From assembly GCA_002438345.1 (NCBI GenBank), contig DJUJ01000076.1, positions 284-5,764 on the forward strand: a DNA stretch of 5,481 nt. Direction: 5' to 3'. Within the stretch, counting starts at the first letter, position 1; each line of letters opens with the position of its first letter. The notes beneath the pieces are model-generated. The model was not told the origin of the DNA and made no database searches. It was given only the letters and a program-made list of their open reading frames with translations. This document shows positions 1 through 5,481 of the stretch, one piece after another. This stretch comes from Paenibacillus sp. UBA6285. GTDB taxonomy: Bacteria > Bacillota > Bacilli > Paenibacillales > Paenibacillaceae. A program made the translations under genes and the position numbers.

Positions 1-2018
1 CCGAGGGCCGTCGCGAGGCGCAGGAAGCCTCTTGCGGGCAGCTGATCCGCGAGGCGGCGTTGCATCAAGAGAAGCTGCTGGCAGCAGAAGAAGATGCGCG
101 TACCGCAGCGGAGAGACTTGAGCAACATATCAGTTCTTTCGAAGTGTCTTTGAAGGATCAAGAGCTTCATCGGCTATCACTTGCGCTTGCTAAGGAACTG
201 GAAGAAGGACAACCCTGCCCTGTATGCGGCAGCGAGCATCATCCAGCACCTGCTTTATTGCATGAAAGCTTGGAACAACAGGAACTGGAGATAAAGCTTC
301 AGCAAGTCCGGGCATTGTCCAGACGGGCCTTGGAAGCTCGTCATTTGTTCCGTGGTCTACGTGAACAGGAACAGGTATGGTTGGAGCAGGTATTTGGAGA
401 TGAAGCTATCGAAGCAGTGAATCACCCTGCAGCAGCAAGTACAGAAGTAAATAGCACTGTCTCCCCTTCTAGCGATTTGATCATTCCGGATGAAGAAGCC
501 TTGTCAGAACTTGGGGCTGCCCTTTTGGCATTAAAAGGCCAGTCAGGAGAACTGCGTCGTACGGCGGTACAGTGGCAGCAATCCATGCAGGAAGTTCAGC
601 AGCTATGCCTCAAAGAAGCAGCTGGTGTTGAAGGTGAACGGAGCTGGGTAGAAGGAATTACTGCCAAAGCTGAGGAACTCAACAGCCAGCTAATAGCTCT
701 GCGGCAAAACTGGGCACAGCAGTTCCCTGATCTGGCACCAGGAGAGGTAGAAAAAGCTTACCGCGAAATGCTAGACAAGGATGCTCAAGCTGAGGAAATT
801 AGATCGCGTCTAGAAATCAGCGTCAAGTTTCTGGATGAGAAGAGTGCTTCTGTGCAGAACCTTCAGGAGACAATCACGGCTCTAGATAAAGAGCTCGCTC
901 AGTGGAACACACAGATGGAAGGCAAAGAGGAATTGCAGCGTGAAAAAGATCAGCGTCTACTTGAGTGGACTAATGGTCGTGCTGCTGCCACTCTTCTAGC
1001 GGAGTGTGAAGGGCGTTTGCAAGAATTGTTAACTGCTGTGGAGACAAGCAAGCAATTACATCTTACGGCGGCGGAAAAGGCTCAATATGAGATTAAAGAG
1101 GCAGCGATTGCTCGCCAGTCTGCAGAATCTGCGCGTGAACATTACGTAACCGCAGCTAGCCAGTGGGAGCAAAGCCTAGAATCTTCACCGTTTCGTTCGG
1201 CTTCAGAGGTTGAGGGGGCGGCCCTCACACCCGAAGAACGGGAAATGGCTTCTTCCCGGGTACGCGCTCATCGTGCCGAAGAAGCTGAGGTCTCATTGCA
1301 GCTGCGTAACATTGAAGAGAAGCTTGACGGAGCCAGCTTAAGTGAAGAGGAATGGCAAGTAAGCCAGGGGGCCTTAAGAGAAAGCAAGGCTGAGGACGAA
1401 ATGGCCCTTCAGGCAAGAGCGCGTGCAGAGCGTGATCTAGAGGATCTGCGGCATCGGCATATTCGCTGGATGGAGCTCGAAGCCCAGCGGCTTGAACATG
1501 CTTCTCTACAAGATCAACTATCCAAGCTGCAGACGGTCTTACGTGGGAATGCCTTTGTTGAGTACATTGCTGAGGAACAATTGATGCAGGTGTGTCAGTC
1601 CGCTTCCCAGAGGCTTCGTTTCCTGAGCAAGCAGCGTTATGCGCTGGAGGTTGATTCGGGTGGCGGATTTGTGATCCGTGATGATGGGAACGGCGGGGTG
1701 AGAAGACCTGTTTCAACACTGTCTGGTGGAGAGACCTTCCTCACATCCCTTTCACTGGCGCTTGCTCTTTCAGCACAGATCCAGCTTCGGGGACAATATC
1801 CGTTGCAATTTTTCTTCCTGGATGAAGGCTTTGGGACGCTCGACCCTGATCTGCTGGATACAGTAATCACTTCACTCGAAAGATTGCATAATGACCAGCT
1901 GTCTGTCGGCATTATCAGCCACGTCCCAGAGCTACGTGCTCGGTTGCCGCGCAAGCTGGTAGTTGTTCCTGCTGAACAAGGTGGAGGGGGATCTCGTATC
2001 ATTTTGGAAAAAATGTGA
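1..2018 (+). CDS. sbcC: Nuclease SbcCD subunit C (SbcC), 3' part; start lies before the window
   Basis: SbcC is the SMC/Rad50-like ATPase that works with the nuclease SbcD to cut hairpin and protein-blocked DNA ends during repair. The frame is open from base 3 with no stop, so the gene begins upstream; 671 C-terminal residues are visible. The zinc hook CPVCG has its two cysteines at visible residues 72 and 75 (bases 216-227), followed by HHP as is usual in SbcC. A long Glu/Gln/Ala/Leu-rich coiled coil runs from about residue 85 to 500. The C-terminal ABC half has the signature LSGGE (573-577, bases 1719-1733), Walker B FFFLDEG with D607 and E608, a GTLD D-loop, and an H-loop histidine in ISHVPEL (H640). 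The N-terminal Walker A head and most of the first coiled-coil arm are outside the window. sbcD would be expected just upstream (inference). Nothing looks broken. The TTG at base 60 is internal, not a start. Confidence 0.96.
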   Translation, partial: EGRREAQEASCGQLIREAALHQEKLLAAEEDARTAAERLEQHISSFEVSLKDQELHRLSLALAKELEEGQPCPVCGSEHHPAPALLHESLEQQELEIKLQQVRALSRRALEARHLFRGLREQEQVWLEQVFGDEAIEAVNHPAAASTEVNSTVSPSSDLIIPDEEALSELGAALLALKGQSGELRRTAVQWQQSMQEVQQLCLKEAAGVEGERSWVEGITAKAEELNSQLIALRQNWAQQFPDLAPGEVEKAYREMLDKDAQAEEIRSRLEISVKFLDEKSASVQNLQETITALDKELAQWNTQMEGKEELQREKDQRLLEWTNGRAAATLLAECEGRLQELLTAVETSKQLHLTAAEKAQYEIKEAAIARQSAESAREHYVTAASQWEQSLESSPFRSASEVEGAALTPEEREMASSRVRAHRAEEAEVSLQLRNIEEKLDGASLSEEEWQVSQGALRESKAEDEMALQARARAERDLEDLRHRHIRWMELEAQRLEHASLQDQLSKLQTVLRGNAFVEYIAEEQLMQVCQSASQRLRFLSKQRYALEVDSGGGFVIRDDGNGGVRRPVSTLSGGETFLTSLSLALALSAQIQLRGQYPLQFFFLDEGFGTLDPDLLDTVITSLERLHNDQLSVGIISHVPELRARLPRKLVVVPAEQGGGGSRIILEKM

Positions 2019-2032
2019 AGAGGTTCGAAGCG

Positions 2033-2048
2033 TGTGATTGATATCACA
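2033..2048. promoter_or_regulatory. Putative CRP/FNR-family binding site
   Basis: The sequence TGTGATTGATATCACA is an inverted repeat with 6-bp arms (TGTGAT/ATCACA). It matches the CRP/FNR-family pattern TGTGA-N6-TCACA exactly, the type bound by Fnr in B. subtilis. Its centre (2040.5) lies 41.5 bases before the start predicted from the -10 box at 2070-2075, which is the class II activator position. It begins 15 bases after the sbcC stop and appears to replace a -35 box. Which regulator binds it (Fnr, or a CRP- or ArcR-like protein) cannot be told from the sequence. Confidence 0.65.
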
Positions 2049-2066
2049 GATACAGCATCAACACGC

Positions 2067-2075
2067 TGTTATAAT
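2067..2075 (+). promoter_or_regulatory. Extended -10 promoter of the candidate small RNA
   Basis: TGTTATAAT is a perfect extended -10 element (TG-N-TATAAT). The hexamer at the 17-base -35 position (2047-2052, CAGATA) is a poor match to TTGACA, so basal activity would rely on the extended -10 or on an activator at the adjacent palindrome. The predicted start is near base 2082. It lies downstream of sbcC and upstream of a structured RNA with a U-tract, so it most likely drives that RNA rather than a protein gene. Confidence 0.65.
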
Positions 2076-2081
2076 ACAGCT

Positions 2082-2193
2082 AAGCCGACATTACTTTTGA
2101 AACACCTCGGCGGACGTATGACCGGGAATGTACTCCTTTTTATACGTCCCCCGCCGAATCAGCTTTATGAGCTGTGAAGGGTGTTTCTTTTTT
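2082..2193 (+). ncRNA. Candidate structured small RNA, family not recognised
   Basis: A transcript of about 110 nt is predicted from the extended -10 box to a U-tract. It can fold as a three-way junction. The outer stem GAAACACC (2099-2106) pairs with GGTGTTTC (2180-2187). A long arm, CGGCGG (2108-2113) with CCGCCG (2151-2156), continues as ACGTAT (2114-2119) with ATACGT (2142-2147) and has three bulged C's at 2148-2150. A small hairpin CAGCT/AGCTG (2160-2164/2170-2174) has a five-base loop. Nine T's follow the outer stem. The apical loop of the long arm contains CTCCTTTTT (2133-2141), which resembles an anti-Shine-Dalgarno sequence and could pair with ribosome binding sites of other mRNAs (inference). 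I could not match it to SRP RNA, 6S RNA, tmRNA or any riboswitch I know. A 19-codon ORF overlaps it (2118-2177), so a leader or small-peptide role is an alternative. Confidence 0.6.
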
Positions 2194-2196
2194 TTT
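2099..2196 (+). terminator. Intrinsic terminator formed by the closing stem of the small RNA
   Basis: The 8-bp stem GAAACACC/GGTGTTTC (2099-2106 with 2180-2187) is followed directly by nine T's (2188-2196). It encloses two further hairpins, so the terminator stem closes a junction rather than a simple loop. It would also end read-through transcripts from sbcC, for which no other terminator is visible. Confidence 0.7.
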
Positions 2197-2281
2197 GCCT
2201 TTTAATCAGTCCCGACGGGAATTCATTATAACGTAGCAATTTTCTTATAACGGGCTCATTCTGTAACAGATACAGTTTTAG

Positions 2282-2367
2282 GGTGAAATGTTGAGTTTCT
2301 AAGCGTCTTTCGTAATTGGTGATTATCCTGTATGATTATCTTATGATGAAGCGAAATTTCACCAATT
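2282..2367 (+). repeat. Competing inverted repeats in the leader of the HIT gene
   Basis: Two upstream segments can pair with the same downstream strand. GGTGAAAT (2282-2289) is complementary to ATTTCACC (2356-2363), and AATTGGTGA (2314-2322) is complementary to TCACCAATT (2359-2367). The second pair is 9 bp, perfect, and runs into TTTTT (2366-2370), immediately before the AGGAGG ribosome binding site at 2371. The layout resembles mutually exclusive hairpins of an attenuator or SD-masking leader. It can act as RNA only if transcription starts upstream of about 2282; if the start is nearer the gene, the repeats are DNA elements or chance. Confidence 0.4.
2319..2347 (+). promoter_or_regulatory. 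Possible weak sigma-A promoter of the HIT gene
   Basis: TATGAT (2342-2347) matches five of six -10 bases and has GTGATT (2319-2324) 17 bases upstream, a poor -35. The start would be near 2354, giving a leader of about 33 bases. A second TATGAT at 2331-2336 is an equally plausible -10 with no good -35. Since the small-RNA terminator lies upstream, some promoter is needed in this gap, but the exact one is uncertain. Confidence 0.3.
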
Positions 2368-2386
2368 TTTAGGAGGCAAGCACTCT

Positions 2387-2746
2387 ATGGAGACCGTGTT
2401 TAGCAAAATTATTGAGGGTACTATTCCTTCCAAAAAAGTATTTGAGAACGAGCGTATTCTTGCATTCTACGACATCGAGCCGGCTGCACCGGTACATGTG
2501 TTAATCATTCCAAAGAAGTTCATTGCTTCCATGAATGATGTCACACCTGAGGACCTTCCGCTAATTGCTGAAATTCACAGTGTAGCGCAACAGATCGCTA
2601 TCGACCTTGGGATTGCTGAGTCTGGTTATCGTTTGATCAATAATTGTGGTCCTGATAGTGGACAAGCTGTGCCTCATCTTCATTATCACTTGCTTGGTGG
2701 GGCCAAGCTGGGAGCCCTTACAGGAAACTCAGCTTCTCACGCATAG
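2387..2746 (+). CDS. hit: HIT (histidine triad) family protein, HINT-like
   Basis: HIT proteins of the HINT branch are small cytosolic dimers that bind purine nucleotides and hydrolyse phosphoramidates such as AMP-lysine. This 119-residue protein has the usual family length. The triad HxHxHxx is HLHYHLL, with H97, H99 and H101; by family rule the middle one, H99, is the nucleophile. The HINT core PVHVLIIPKK (35-44) and the segment RLINNCGPDSGQAV (82-95) are present. The start ATG has AGGAGG at 2371-2376, ten bases upstream. The N-terminus reads METVFSKI, where many bacterial relatives have a CIFCKI-type segment with two zinc-binding cysteines; both cysteines are absent here. No terminator is visible after the gene, so some read-through into rpsU is possible. 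The physiological substrate is not known from sequence. Confidence 0.93.
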   Translation: METVFSKIIEGTIPSKKVFENERILAFYDIEPAAPVHVLIIPKKFIASMNDVTPEDLPLIAEIHSVAQQIAIDLGIAESGYRLINNCGPDSGQAVPHLHYHLLGGAKLGALTGNSASHA

Positions 2747-2798
2747 TACAATCATTAAATGTTGAAGAACTTGCCAGAAAAAAAGAATAACACGAAGG

Positions 2799-2828
2799 TT
2801 GACACCTTATTTCCGTTTGACCTATAAT
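2799..2828 (+). promoter_or_regulatory. Strong sigma-A promoter for rpsU-yqeY
   Basis: TTGACA (2799-2804) and TATAAT (2823-2828) are both perfect consensus hexamers, separated by 18 bases. The predicted start is near 2835, giving a leader of about 50 bases before the rpsU GTG. Such a strong promoter fits a ribosomal protein gene. Confidence 0.9.
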
Positions 2829-2869
2829 GGAATTTGATAAACCGTGTTATGCTCTTGGACGGTATGGTC

Positions 2870-2880
2870 GGAGGGAGGGG
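2870..2880 (+). promoter_or_regulatory. Ribosome binding site fixing the rpsU GTG start
   Basis: A purine run, GGAGGGAGGGG, ends five bases before GTG at 2886. It favours that GTG over the in-frame ATG at 2844, which lies only about nine bases after the predicted transcription start and has no Shine-Dalgarno sequence. Confidence 0.8.
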
Positions 2881-2885
2881 AAACT

Positions 2886-3059
2886 GTGTCTGAAACGAAA
2901 GTTCGCAAAAACGAGACAATTGATGCTGCACTTCGTCGCTTTAAACGTTCCATCGCAAAAGATGGTGTCTTGGCTGAGGTGAAGAAACGCAAACATTACG
3001 AAAAGCCAAGCGTTAAGAAAAAGCTGAAGTCTGAGGCTGCTCGTAAGAGAAAGTTTTAG
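2886..3059 (+). CDS. rpsU: 30S ribosomal protein S21 (bS21)
   Basis: bS21 is a small basic protein of the 30S platform near the 3' end of 16S rRNA and helps in translation initiation. The GTG start gives 57 residues, the same length as B. subtilis S21, and an N-terminus [10 protein letters not shown] typical of the family. Characteristic segments are ALRRFKRS (residues 14-21), YEKPSVKKK and the C-terminal SEAARKRKF. Lys and Arg dominate, as expected for rRNA binding. An ATG-started version from 2844 would add 14 residues with no family resemblance. The stop codon overlaps the AGGAGG of yqeY, so the two genes are almost certainly one transcription unit, an arrangement conserved in Bacillales. 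Confidence 0.97.
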   Translation: MSETKVRKNETIDAALRRFKRSIAKDGVLAEVKKRKHYEKPSVKKKLKSEAARKRKF

Positions 3060-3074
3060 GAGGATTACCCACGC

Positions 3075-3518
3075 ATGAATCTTAGCGAGAGATTGAACGA
3101 AGATATGAAGCAAGCGATGAAGAGTAAGGACAAGTTCACGCTCTCCACGATTCGAATGGTTCGTTCTACAATAAAGTATCTTGAAATAGATTTGAAGAGA
3201 ACATTGGACGACAACGAAGTGCTTGATATCCTTAGTCGTGAAATCAAACAGCGCAAAGATGCCCTCCAAGAATTTGAATCAGCGGGTCGCGACGAGCTTG
3301 CCGCGAGTACGAAGGCAGAAATCGAGATTATTATTAAGTATCTTCCCGAGCAACTTTCCGAAGAAGAAATTAAAGTAATTGTACAGCAGACCATCCAGGA
3401 AACCGGTGCTTCTTCGAAAAGTGAAATGGGTAAGGTCATGAGCGCACTGATGCCTAAGGTCAAAGGTCGCGCCGATGGTAAACTCGTGAACCAAGCGGTT
3501 CTGCAATTTCTGCAATAA
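3075..3518 (+). CDS. yqeY: GatB/YqeY domain-containing protein
   Basis: This 147-residue protein is a complete YqeY family member, the usual length. YqeY resembles the C-terminal tRNA-binding tail domain of GatB, the amidotransferase subunit that makes Gln-tRNA and Asn-tRNA, but stands alone; a role in tRNA or translation quality control is assumed for the family and not proven. Recognisable parts are an N-terminal helical region MNLSERLNEDMKQAMKSKDK, the conserved segment SREIKQRKDALQEF (about 54-67), YLPEQLSEEEI (about 89-99), and the C-terminal GKVMSALMPKVKGRADG (118-134). AGGAGG at 3058-3063 overlaps the rpsU stop, 11 bases before the ATG. A terminator follows 10 bases after the stop, so it is the last gene of the rpsU unit. 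Confidence 0.95.
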   Translation: MNLSERLNEDMKQAMKSKDKFTLSTIRMVRSTIKYLEIDLKRTLDDNEVLDILSREIKQRKDALQEFESAGRDELAASTKAEIEIIIKYLPEQLSEEEIKVIVQQTIQETGASSKSEMGKVMSALMPKVKGRADGKLVNQAVLQFLQ

Positions 3519-3528
3519 TATAGCGCTA

Positions 3529-3554
3529 GCACCCCTTGCAAAAGGGGTGCTTTT
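3529..3554 (+). terminator. Intrinsic terminator after yqeY
   Basis: A perfect 9-bp stem, GCACCCCTT (3529-3537) with AAGGGGTGC (3542-3550), has a GCAA tetraloop (3538-3541) and is followed by TTTTCT. It separates the rpsU-yqeY unit from nfeD-floA. Confidence 0.93.
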
Positions 3555-3562
3555 CTATGTTT

Positions 3563-3588
3563 TGAAACGTAATTCCAATCGCAGCGTA
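3563..3588 (+). promoter_or_regulatory. ECF sigma factor promoter, sigma-W type, for nfeD-floA
   Basis: TGAAAC (3563-3568) and CGTA (3585-3588), 16 bases apart, match the B. subtilis sigma-W promoter consensus in both boxes and spacing. It lies just after the yqeY terminator and about 50 bases before the nfeD start. The B. subtilis counterpart yqeZ-yqfAB (nfeD-floA) is a known sigma-W target, which supports the call. Other ECF factors share the AAC -35, so the exact sigma is an inference. No good sigma-A promoter was seen in the same gap. Confidence 0.8.
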
Positions 3589-3623
3589 ATAACGTTTATG
3601 TGTCCCCGGGTCAAGTTGAAGAA

Positions 3624-3630
3624 GGGAGGT
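3624..3630 (+). promoter_or_regulatory. Ribosome binding site fixing the TTG start of nfeD
   Basis: GGGAGGT, within AAGGGAGGT, lies seven bases before TTG at 3638. The first downstream in-frame ATG (3659) has no comparable site. Confidence 0.8.
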
Positions 3631-3637
3631 AAAAACA

Positions 3638-5023
3638 TTGAAAAAATTACGGAAAATAATGTTGGCCAGCATTCCCGTTGTTTTACTGCTCCTGCTCTTA
3701 ACGCCGTTTATACCAAATGTAAGCGCTGATGTAACAGCACCAAAAGTACCGGGAGTTGCGAATGGTGATTTGAAGAAAGGCCCTGTGTTTATTATTCCGG
3801 TAGATCAGAAAATCGAAAGAGGTCTGCAAAGCTTCTTGGAAAGAGGGTTCGCAGAAGCTGTTAATTATGGAGCAGTTCTAATTGTACTGGAGGTGGATAC
3901 ACCGGGAGGACTGGTGAATTCCGCAGAACAGATTGGGACCATGGTAAGAGATAGTGACATACCTACTGCTGCATATATTAAAGGTGATGCCGCTTCCGCA
4001 GGCAGTTACATAGCACTTAACGCTGGTGCAATCATCATGAAGCCGGGCAGCATGATCGGTTCTGCATCCCTCGTGGATGGGAGCGGACGAAAAGTAGATG
4101 ACGCCAAGATGGTGTCCTATTGGAAATCGAAAATGATTGGGGCCGCTGCTCTGAATGAGCGTGATCCTGATATTGCTGCGGGAATGGTCGATAGTAATTT
4201 GGTTGTTGATAAGCCGGATCTAGGTGTATCTAAAGCACAGGGCGAAATTATTGCTTTGTCTAGTGACGAAGCGTTAAAAGCTGGCTATGCTGATCAAATT
4301 ACAGCTACTACTGAGGAAGCGATTACTTGGCTAGGGTATACTACAGATGATATATTTCGAGTGGAACATACGGGCGCCGAGAAAATGTCACAATTTCTGA
4401 CGAGTCCGATTATTATGACGATTTTGTTGTTCATTGGGATCACAGGCGTCGTGATTGAGTTGCTCGTTCCTGGCTTTGGTGCACCTGGGATCATTGGGAC
4501 ATTAGCCTTTGTTTTATATTTTTTCGGAAACTCTGTAGCAGGGTTTGCCGGATCAGAGACTTGGCTGTTGTTCATCATTGGACTTGTCATGCTTGTACTA
4601 GAACTGTTCGTGCCGAGCTTTGGGATATTGGGGTTACTCGGGTCAGTGAGTCTTGTAGCGGGTGTCGTACGAGCAGCATACAGCTTTACGCATGCCTTGT
4701 TTAGTCTAGGTATTGCATTCGCGGCAGCGGCTGTAGTCATTGTAATTGTGGCTGTCGCATTTAAAGAACGTGGAATTTGGAATAGGTTTATTTTGAAGGA
4801 TACGCTCACGAAAGATCAGGGATTTGTACCTGTTGCAGAGAAGATAAGCTTAGTGGGAGCTAAAGGAAACAGTATTACCCCACTTCGTCCATCCGGAACG
4901 GCTATGATTGGCGGCGAGCGCGTAGATGTCGTTACTGAAGGCAGCTTTATTAGCGTTAATGCACCGGTCACTGTTATAAAGGTTGAGGGCGGACGGATTG
5001 TAGTGAAGGAAATCAAGGAATAA
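3638..5023 (+). CDS. nfeD: NfeD family membrane serine protease-like protein (YqeZ/NfeD1b)
   Basis: This 461-residue protein is a long-form NfeD. In Bacillus the partner gene encodes a flotillin, and the pair acts in membrane microdomains and in resistance to envelope-active compounds. The start is TTG; it gives a signal peptide with a basic MKKLRK n-region, a Leu-rich core (about 8-22) and a likely cleavage after VSA at 30. A ClpP-like domain follows (about 47-240), with VDTPGG (86-91) and GDAASAGSYIAL (117-126). By comparison with archaeal PH1510, whose Ser-Lys dyad is known, S120 in AASAG and K163 in YWKSK are the likely catalytic pair. Four to five hydrophobic segments lie at about 257-277, 284-305, 308-328, 329-346 and 352-375. 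The C-terminal part (about 395-461) fits the NfeD OB-fold barrel. floA starts 55 bases downstream with no terminator between, so they are an operon. The protease target is unknown. Confidence 0.95.
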   Translation: MKKLRKIMLASIPVVLLLLLLTPFIPNVSADVTAPKVPGVANGDLKKGPVFIIPVDQKIERGLQSFLERGFAEAVNYGAVLIVLEVDTPGGLVNSAEQIGTMVRDSDIPTAAYIKGDAASAGSYIALNAGAIIMKPGSMIGSASLVDGSGRKVDDAKMVSYWKSKMIGAAALNERDPDIAAGMVDSNLVVDKPDLGVSKAQGEIIALSSDEALKAGYADQITATTEEAITWLGYTTDDIFRVEHTGAEKMSQFLTSPIIMTILLFIGITGVVIELLVPGFGAPGIIGTLAFVLYFFGNSVAGFAGSETWLLFIIGLVMLVLELFVPSFGILGLLGSVSLVAGVVRAAYSFTHALFSLGIAFAAAAVVIVIVAVAFKERGIWNRFILKDTLTKDQGFVPVAEKISLVGAKGNSITPLRPSGTAMIGGERVDVVTEGSFISVNAPVTVIKVEGGRIVVKEIKE

Positions 5024-5078
5024 GGAAATGGTATGACGAATAATTGATACACAATAATTTAACGGAGGTTATAAAGTT

Positions 5079-5481
5079 ATGGAAGCATCTTTAATTACTT
5101 TTTTGTTGATTGCGGTAGTCGTAATCATTTTGTTGAGCGTCTTTTTAAGCTTTTTCCCGGTCATGCTCTGGATTTCTGCATTGGCGTCGGGCGTTAGAAT
5201 CAGTATTATAACGCTAGTGGCGATGAGATTGCGCCGTGTAACACCAAGCCGAATCGTTAATCCAATGATTAAAGCGACTAAGGCGGGTCTTGGACTGAAC
5301 ATTAATCAACTGGAGAGTCACTATCTCGCAGGTGGTAACGTAGACCGAGTTGTAAATGCGCTTATTGCAGCACAACGTGCTGATATTCCTTTGGAATTTA
5401 CTCGCGCAGCGGCTATTGATCTTGCAGGACGCGACGTACTTCTGGCTGTGCAAATGAGCGTTAACCCTCGTGTAATAGAGA
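5079..5481 (+). CDS. floA: Flotillin-like protein FloA, 5' part; continues past the window
   Basis: FloA is a membrane scaffold of functional microdomains in Bacillales and influences membrane fluidity, secretion and signalling. The 134 visible residues are the N-terminal part of a protein that is usually about 330 residues. A hydrophobic stretch (5-28) and a second one (29-50, [21 protein letters not shown]) form the membrane-anchoring hairpin region. The conserved blocks [14 protein letters not shown] (49-62), [28 protein letters not shown] (76-103) and [24 protein letters not shown] (111-134) closely resemble B. subtilis FloA (YqfA). GGAGGT at 5064-5069 is nine bases before the ATG. It should be co-transcribed with nfeD from the sigma-W-like promoter. 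The reading frame is open to the window end. Confidence 0.96.
   Translation, partial: MEASLITFLLIAVVVIILLSVFLSFFPVMLWISALASGVRISIITLVAMRLRRVTPSRIVNPMIKATKAGLGLNINQLESHYLAGGNVDRVVNALIAAQRADIPLEFTRAAAIDLAGRDVLLAVQMSVNPRVIE

Noticed and set aside
60..62. TTG at 60 as a start of the first gene
   Set aside because: The frame is open upstream to base 3 and the protein is an SbcC fragment lacking its N-terminal head, so this is an internal Leu codon.
1225..1719. 164-codon open frame on the minus strand
   Set aside because: It lies fully inside sbcC, antisense to conserved coding sequence, and its translation has no recognisable domain or ribosome binding context.
2038..2043. TTGATA as a -35 box for the small-RNA promoter
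   Set aside because: The spacing to TATAAT at 2070 is 26 bases, too long for sigma-A; it is better read as the centre of the CRP/FNR-type palindrome.
2210..2220. Short palindrome TCCCG-A-CGGGA
   Set aside because: The single-base centre cannot form an RNA hairpin of useful size, it has no U-tract, and it matches no operator I recognise; likely chance.
2261..2275. Inverted repeat CTGTA-N5-TACAG and the 10-base direct repeat ACAGATACAG shared with 2046-2055
   Set aside because: Short and only two copies 220 bases apart; no regulatory pattern recognised.
2841..2863. ACCGT/ACGGT hairpin in the rpsU leader as an S21 autoregulatory site
   Set aside because: The stem has only 5 bp with a 13-base loop and no resemblance to a known S21 leader motif.
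2844..2885. Upstream ATG extension of rpsU
   Set aside because: It lies too close to the predicted transcription start, lacks a Shine-Dalgarno sequence, and the added residues are not part of S21.
3065..3541. Minus-strand open frames opposite yqeY
   Set aside because: They are antisense to a clear conserved gene and run across its terminator; composition is typical of shadow frames.
3547..3729. 60-codon plus-strand frame overlapping the nfeD start
   Set aside because: It starts in the terminator tail, spans the sigma-W-like promoter and runs out of frame into nfeD; no ribosome binding site or domain.
4294..4809. 171-codon minus-strand open frame opposite nfeD
   Set aside because: It is antisense to the transmembrane region of NfeD, and the Thr/Ala/Asn-rich translation shows no family features.

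Overview
The window looks like a Gram-positive chromosome of the Bacillales, most likely Paenibacillus or a close relative. The evidence is the gene order rpsU-yqeY-nfeD(yqeZ)-floA(yqfA), which matches Bacillus subtilis, together with strong AGGAGG-type ribosome binding sites, GTG and TTG starts, a sigma-A promoter before rpsU and a sigma-W-like promoter before nfeD. All genes are on the + strand. The genus is an inference from protein resemblance and gene order, not from a search.

Layout: (1) 1-2018 is the 3' part of sbcC, a DNA-repair ATPase with a zinc hook and the C-terminal ABC half. (2) 2019-2386 is a 368-base gap. It holds the most interesting element here: a CRP/FNR-type palindrome, an extended -10 box and a roughly 110-nt structured RNA ending in a U-tract, followed by a leader with competing inverted repeats before the next gene. 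(3) 2387-2746 is a HIT-family (histidine triad) nucleotide-binding protein. (4) 2799-3554 is a compact unit: consensus promoter, rpsU (ribosomal protein S21), yqeY, intrinsic terminator. (5) 3563 to the end is an envelope-stress unit: ECF (sigma-W-type) promoter, nfeD (membrane protein with a ClpP-like protease domain) and floA (flotillin-like scaffold, cut by the window edge).

The coding genes are ordinary, conserved housekeeping or membrane-stress genes. NfeD and FloA are known partners in membrane microdomain organisation, and the sigma-W-like promoter fits the known control of the B. subtilis counterpart. The candidate new biology is the intergenic small RNA after sbcC. Its promoter has no -35 box; instead a perfect TGTGA-N6-TCACA site is centred 41.5 bases upstream of the predicted start, the classical class II position for a CRP/FNR activator. 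This suggests an anaerobically or redox-induced regulatory RNA, perhaps a functional analogue of FnrS of enterobacteria. I do not recognise it as a known RNA family.
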